Shown here: positions 29,754 through 33,273 of the stretch, piece after piece | Position numbering within the stretch: the stretch's first letter is position 1 | Layout: every line of letters starts with the position of its first letter | DNA from: Bacteroidales bacterium UBA4230 | GTDB lineage: Bacteria > Bacteroidota > Bacteroidia > Bacteroidales > UBA932 | Assembly: GCA_002395605.1 (NCBI GenBank) | Contig: DGXO01000019.1 | Span: forward strand, 1-33,273 | DNA length: 33,273 bases | Direction of reading: 5' to 3' | Notes under the pieces: generated by a model | Seen by the model: the letters and a program-made list of their open reading frames with translations, nothing else | The model's database searches: none | Told to the model about the DNA's origin: nothing | Made by a program: the position numbers and the translations under genes

Positions 29754-29796
29754 AAATCAAGCACTTACAAGTTTTTGTAGGTGCTTGATTTCTTTT
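29754..29796 (+). terminator. Terminator after tRNA-Pro (likely bidirectional)
   Basis: A 16-bp stem from 29754-29769 and 29776-29791 (outer arms AAATCAAGCAC/GTGCTTGATTT, one T-G pair) with a 6-nt loop and a CTTTT tail. On the other strand it follows the DUF4298 stop codon and has a TTTATT tail. Confidence 0.8.
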
Positions 29797-30088
29797 ACAG
29801 GGCCTGCATCCTTGAATGTAAGTCCAGTACATCCCGAAGCAGGTTATCCAGTCCGTCTTCTGAGAGAACCCCGCGCCGAAGATCCATGTATGGTGGCAGT
29901 TCGCCGCGCTCATCCGCCTCGAAGTCCTGAAGCCATTGGCCGGATTCCTGATACTCCTCCAGCCGCGAAATCCGGCCCTGGACGGCCTCGTAATAAGTAA
30001 GTGCCTTATCCAACGAACGAACGACTTCCCTAACCTGGTTGAAGTCATCCTCCATTTCCTTGATTCTGGCGAGTCGCTTTGCGTCCAT
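29795..30088 (-). CDS. DUF4298 domain protein
   Basis: 97 residues, almost wholly helical and charged: RLARIKEMEDDFNQVREVVR, SLDKALTYYEAVQGRISRLE and EYQESGQWLQDFEADERGEL, then PPYMDLRRGVLSEDGLDNLL. The YY...L..YY.SG.W..D.E.DE.G.LP...KRGVLSED pattern is that of DUF4298, a small cytoplasmic family of unknown function. It starts 6 bp after the bcp stop, so the two are co-transcribed. The terminator at 29754-29796 closes the unit. Confidence 0.88.
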   Translation of the reverse strand: MDAKRLARIKEMEDDFNQVREVVRSLDKALTYYEAVQGRISRLEEYQESGQWLQDFEADERGELPPYMDLRRGVLSEDGLDNLLRDVLDLHSRMQAL

Positions 30089-30094
30089 TTGTTA

Positions 30095-30550
30095 CTATCC
30101 TTCTAGAATTTGTTTTGCTGCATTCTTGGTGTCAACCTTTTCTATGATGCGCTCCAGGATACCGTTTTCGTCAAAGATGAAGGTGCGGCGAAGGGTCCCT
30201 ATAACGGTTTTTCCGTACATCTTCTTTTCGCCGATGGCGCCGAAGGCCTCATGCATCTCCCGGGTGGTGTCGGCAAGCAGAGTAAAGGGCAAGGCGTGCT
30301 TGGCCGCAAAGCCCGCATGGGACTTCCCGGAATCCTTGCTCACGCCTATCACATTGTATCCTGCGGCGCGAAGCGCTTCCCAGTTATCCCGGATAGAACA
30401 GGCCTCGGCCGTGCAGCCCGACGTATTGTCCTTGGGATAGAAATAGACCACAGTCTTCTTTCCTTTGCCGATGAAATCTTCCGACTTCACCATTTTTCCA
30501 TCCTGGTCCTGGACCTCGAAGGATGGCATTTTATCTCCTATCTGTAACAT
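30095..30550 (-). CDS. bcp: Thioredoxin-dependent thiol peroxidase (BCP/PrxQ)
   Basis: Reduces hydrogen peroxide and organic hydroperoxides with electrons from thioredoxin. 151 residues from the ATG at 30550 (MLQIGDKMPSFEVQD). The peroxidatic Cys46 lies in YPKDNTSGCT and the resolving Cys51 five residues later (EACSIRD), the spacing of atypical 2-Cys PrxQ enzymes. The C-terminal RRTFIFDENGILERII also matches. A longer frame up to 30595 exists but adds no family sequence. It is first in a two-gene unit with DUF4298. Confidence 0.94.
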   Translation of the reverse strand: MLQIGDKMPSFEVQDQDGKMVKSEDFIGKGKKTVVYFYPKDNTSGCTAEACSIRDNWEALRAAGYNVIGVSKDSGKSHAGFAAKHALPFTLLADTTREMHEAFGAIGEKKMYGKTVIGTLRRTFIFDENGILERIIEKVDTKNAAKQILEG

Positions 30551-30684
30551 TTTCAATAGTGGACGATGATGTGTGTTAAAACTCAGGGGTTTCAATGTCC
30601 AAAGTTACAAAAACTTGGGCACAGTATATAGAAAAAGAGTAAATACCCATAGGTGTTATTTTTCGGCATTATCAAGGCTTTTAA

Positions 30685-30737
30685 TTTCACATTTTGCGTT
30701 TCGCATTTTGCGAAATGAAAGATAATGGCTATATTTG
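30685..30737 (+). promoter_or_regulatory. Promoter of the ATPase gene with repeats on the -33 element
   Basis: TTTG (30707-30710), a 19-bp spacer and TATATTTG (30730-30737). Over the -33 element lie two tandem 14-bp units, TTTCACATTTTGCG (30685-30698) and TTTCGCATTTTGCG (30699-30712), and the hairpin TTTCGCA-TTT-TGCGAAA (30699-30715). The layout suggests a repressor or activator site. Confidence 0.65.
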
Positions 30738-30751
30738 GAAAAAAATGAACG

Positions 30752-31873
30752 ATGAATCCATTCTATTTAATACCACACACTCCCAAGGCGTATTTCTGCG
30801 ACAGGGCTAAGGAGACGGAAGATATCCTGCGTTTTCTGGAAAACGGTTCAAATGTCACCCTCATTTCGCCACGCCGATATGGTAAAACCGGATTGATCTA
30901 CCACATTTTTGATTCCCTCAAAGAACAGAAAAAGAAGGTAGAACTTTTCTATGTTGACATATATGCTACTTCTTGTGTAGATGACTTCATAGCCGTTTTG
31001 GCGGAAGCCGTGTCCAAGGAATTGAAAAAGGATCAACTAGTCAAGTCTTTTTTCCAGAAACTTGGCCGTATCCGGCCGGTTATCAGCCAGGATGCATTGA
31101 GCGGCGAGCCCAAGTTGTCATTCGCTTTCCAGACGGATGCACAACGCCGTTATTCTCTTAAGGCACTGTTAGAGTTTTTGGAGAGCCGCCACACTCGCGT
31201 GATTGTCGCCATTGACGAATTCCAGCAAATACGAGAGTATGAAGGGCTCTCCATGGAGGCTCTCCTAAGAACGCATATCCAACCACTTACCAACGTTCAG
31301 TTTATCTTTTCGGGCAGCAAAAAGCACACAATGGCAGAAATGTTCACGGCAGAAAACAGTCCCTTTTACGAGAGCGCATCGCTATACACGCTGGAAAAGA
31401 TTGACCGGGAGGTTTATGCGCGTTTTATCGGCGAACAATTTGCCGCGCAGAAAAAATCAATCACACCGGAGGCTGTGGACTTCATCCTTGACTGGACGCG
31501 CTGCCATACGTTCTACACGCAGTCCCTGTGCAACAGGGTATTCTCGAGTGTCAAGAAGGAAGCTGCCTTGGTGGATGTACTTGTGGCTGCCGATGCCATT
31601 TTGAAGGAAAACGATGCGGCCTTTCTGGAGCGGCGTGCTCTGCTGACCACCAAGCAGTGGAAGTTCCTTTCGGCAGTTGCAAAAGAGGGAGAAGTGAGTG
31701 AGCCCACCGGGGCGGCTTTCCTTCAAAAGTATAGACTGGGGGCGCCTTCCACTGCTGCCAGACTCCTGGCCGCATTGACGGAAAAAGAACTGTTATTGGA
31801 GACTAAGTCCCTGAACGGCAATTCCTATTGCGTGTATAATGTCTTCTTCTCCCGGTGGTTGGAAAGGATGTAA
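30752..31873 (+). CDS. ATPase_2-type (STAND-like) ATP-binding protein
   Basis: 373 residues. It begins NPFYLIPHTPKAYFCDRAKE with the Arg-Glu entry motif of archaeal-type ATPase_2 proteins. Walker A is the variant SPRRYGKT (about 39-46), Walker B is VIVAIDEFQQI (about 150-160), and a sensor-1-like FIFSGSKKHTM follows. The C-terminal 120 residues form a winged-helix region (TTKQWKFLSAVAKEGEV, ARLLAALTEKELLLE) ending FFSRWLERM. It is a cytoplasmic switch NTPase of unknown role; relatives are patchily distributed and move horizontally. It stands alone with its own promoter and between palindromic sequences, and TTCGGCC words are absent from it, consistent with a recent arrival (inference). Confidence 0.85.
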   Translation: MNPFYLIPHTPKAYFCDRAKETEDILRFLENGSNVTLISPRRYGKTGLIYHIFDSLKEQKKKVELFYVDIYATSCVDDFIAVLAEAVSKELKKDQLVKSFFQKLGRIRPVISQDALSGEPKLSFAFQTDAQRRYSLKALLEFLESRHTRVIVAIDEFQQIREYEGLSMEALLRTHIQPLTNVQFIFSGSKKHTMAEMFTAENSPFYESASLYTLEKIDREVYARFIGEQFAAQKKSITPEAVDFILDWTRCHTFYTQSLCNRVFSSVKKEAALVDVLVAADAILKENDAAFLERRALLTTKQWKFLSAVAKEGEVSEPTGAAFLQKYRLGAPSTAARLLAALTEKELLLETKSLNGNSYCVYNVFFSRWLERM

Positions 31874-31898
31874 AAGAACGCCCACAATGAGGTTTTTG

Positions 31899-31953
31899 TG
31901 TACTGGCGGCTGGCATTTCGGTCCCAGGAGGCATTTCCCTTGCCGCCAGTACA
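31899..31953. repeat. Inverted repeat downstream of the ATPase gene
   Basis: TGTACTGGCGGC (31899-31910) and GCCGCCAGTACA (31942-31953) are perfect 12-bp arms around a 31-nt loop. No T tract follows, so it is not an ordinary terminator. The rest of the 315-bp gap between the ATPase and GH94 genes holds only the hairpin at 32105-32152. Confidence 0.65.
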
Positions 31954-32104
31954 GAAAATGTGCCCCAGGCGGCTTCCAGATGGATTGGCGGCAAACAGAA
32001 ACACATACGCCCCGAGCCTCTATGCAACACATGACGCATCGGCCCAAATGATAGCTTTCATCAATTTAAAATCTGTCTTTTGCCATAATGAAATATTAGT
32101 TTTT

Positions 32105-32160
32105 AAACATACATATTTTTTCGCGGAAATCCGCAAAATTTTATGTATGTTTGTTTTTTA
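32105..32160 (+). terminator. Long coaxial hairpin with T tract, containing the GH94 promoter
   Basis: AAACATACATA (32105-32115) pairs with TATGTATGTTT (32142-32152), and GCGGA-AA-TCCGC (32123-32134) sits on exactly the same axis. G and six T follow. The 3' arm contains TATGTTTG (32146-32153), a perfect -7 box 35 nt before the GH94 ATG. It may end transcription from the ATPase gene and start that of the next gene. Confidence 0.6.
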
Positions 32161-32188
32161 TTAAATTGCAGGCACCCTGTTACAGTTC

Positions 32189-33273
32189 ATGAACAAGACT
32201 TTCGGACACTTCGACGACAACGCACGGGAATATGTCATCACAAACCCGGCAACTCCCTGGCCCTGGATCAATTATATGGGAACGGAAGATTTCTTTTCCC
32301 TCATCTCAAATACCGCTGGCGGCTACTGCTTTGCAAAAGACGCAAAGTTCCGCCGCATCCTTAGGTACAGGTACAACGGCGTCCCCATGGACGACGGCGG
32401 CCGTTACTACTACATAAAGGACGGAGACTCCGTCTGGAATCCGGGCTGGAAACCCTGCAAGGCCGCTCTGGACCGCTATGAATGCCGCCACGGAATGGGC
32501 CACACCCGCATTACCGGAGAAAAGGACGGCATTTCGGCCGAAGTCCTGTTCTTTGTCCCCATCGGCCACCGCTGCGAGGTCCACAAGGTTACCATCACAA
32601 ACAAGGGAAACGCCCAAAAGACAATCCAGCTGTACTCCTTTGCCGAATGGTGCCTTTGGAACGCTTCCACGGACATGGAGAATTTCCAAAGGAATCTCTC
32701 TACCGGAGAGGTTGAGATTGAAGGAAACGTGCTCTACCATAAAACAGAATACAGGGAGCGCCGTGACCACTACGCCTTCTTCGGCGTAAACCGCCCTTTC
32801 CAAGGCTTTGACACAGACCGCGAAACCTTCATGGGCATGTACAACGGCTTTGATGCCCCTCAGCAGGTGCTTGCCGGCACGTCCGGAAACTCCGTGGCAC
32901 ACGGCTGGAGCCCCATCGCCTCCCATCGCCTGGACCTTACCCTTGAACCAGGGGCCTCAGAGGACATTGTGTTTGTCCTGGGCTACGTGGAAAACCGCCC
33001 GGAAGAAAAGTTCGTGGCGCCCAAAGTCATAAACAAAGCCAAGGCCCTTGCCATGATGGAGGCCTTTTCTTCGGCCGAAAAAGTGAAGGTCGCCTTCCTT
33101 GAACTCAAAGCATATTGGGACAACCTCCTGAGCCGCTTCAACGTGTCCTCCGATGTCCCTGAGCTGGACCGCACCGTAAATATCTGGAACCAGTACCAGT
33201 GCATGATCACCTTCTTCTTCAGCCGAAGCGCCAGCTACTTTGAAAGCGGAATCGGCCGTGGAATGGGCTTCCG
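32189..33273 (+). CDS. Cellobiose phosphorylase, GH94 family (N-terminal part, runs off the window)
   Basis: GH94 enzymes split beta-linked disaccharides with phosphate; for cellobiose the products are glucose-1-phosphate and glucose. The 361 visible residues start MNKTFGHFDDNAREYVITNP and contain PWPWINYMGTEDFFSLISNT, AGGYCFAKDAKFRRILRYRY, NGVPMDDGGRYYYIKDGDSV and WNPGWKPCKAALDRYECRHG, which closely follow the cellobiose phosphorylase N-terminus (beta-sandwich domain). The frame then reaches the linker helices (LDRTVNIWNQYQCMITFFFS, RSASYFESGIGRGMGF) at the window edge. The catalytic (alpha/alpha)6 barrel is mostly outside, so the exact substrate (cellobiose versus a related disaccharide) rests on overall similarity. 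It lacks a signal peptide, so it is cytoplasmic. The product glucose-1-phosphate would suit the phosphohexomutase at 7864. Confidence 0.9.
   Translation, partial: MNKTFGHFDDNAREYVITNPATPWPWINYMGTEDFFSLISNTAGGYCFAKDAKFRRILRYRYNGVPMDDGGRYYYIKDGDSVWNPGWKPCKAALDRYECRHGMGHTRITGEKDGISAEVLFFVPIGHRCEVHKVTITNKGNAQKTIQLYSFAEWCLWNASTDMENFQRNLSTGEVEIEGNVLYHKTEYRERRDHYAFFGVNRPFQGFDTDRETFMGMYNGFDAPQQVLAGTSGNSVAHGWSPIASHRLDLTLEPGASEDIVFVLGYVENRPEEKFVAPKVINKAKALAMMEAFSSAEKVKVAFLELKAYWDNLLSRFNVSSDVPELDRTVNIWNQYQCMITFFFSRSASYFESGIGRGMGF

Overview
The window is a piece of a Bacteroidales-type genome (phylum Bacteroidota), and most genes can be named. The assignment rests on the following: many genes are preceded by the Bacteroidetes -7 box TAnnTTTG, several with TTTG 19 bp upstream, instead of sigma70 boxes and Shine-Dalgarno sites; family choice is typical (SusC-like plug, DUF4298, DUF6249, THUMP-like methyltransferase, histone H1-like peptide, formimidotransferase-cyclodeaminase, long urocanase); and TTCGGCC/GGCCGAA is strongly repeated. 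A gut Cryptobacteroides- or Alistipes-like lineage is possible, but the sequence does not fix the genus.

Layout. 1-5.0 kb (minus): start of gyrB, then a two-gene envelope unit (TPR protein, outer-membrane beta-barrel). 5.0-9.5 kb: ftsE and nth (plus), a THUMP-like methyltransferase (minus), a phosphohexomutase (plus), then tRNA-Ala(CGC). 9.67-19.48 kb is probably a genomic island: 12 bp from the 3' end of the tRNA-Ala gene recur at 19472-19483, TTCGGCC is almost absent between them, and a truncated gene and a palindrome-rich gene-free stretch lie at the far end. The island carries a sigma factor operon (DUF6249, ECF sigma, two-TM protein, small membrane protein, ABC ATPase); a divergent gene for an ECF sigma factor fused through one transmembrane helix and a proline-rich linker to an outer-membrane beta-barrel; a methyltransferase; a serpin lipoprotein; a LytTR regulator-TonB-secreted protein operon; and a small ExbB/MotA-like protein followed by a broken 6-bladed beta-propeller lipoprotein gene.

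19.5-22.7 kb (minus): a histone H1-like peptide, an ABC ATPase-permease-GntR(YtrA) operon with a palindrome over its promoter, and a YiiX-like lipoprotein hydrolase. 22.8-29.1 kb (plus): ftcD-hutU-hutH-hutI, converting histidine to glutamate with the formimino group passed to tetrahydrofolate; hutI contains an in-frame dispersed repeat. 29.2-33.3 kb: a lipoprotein made only of a SusC-type plug domain, tRNA-Pro with an AGG anticodon, bcp and a DUF4298 gene (minus), an ATPase_2-type NTPase, and the start of a GH94 cellobiose phosphorylase.

The strongest candidate for something unusual is the sigma-TM-barrel fusion at 12315-14012: one polypeptide that could run from RNA polymerase to the outer membrane. 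Next are the tRNA-bounded island, the over-represented TTCGGCCGAA word, and at least three dispersed palindromic elements (6.48, 19.31 and 22.02 kb). All motif counts were made by eye.
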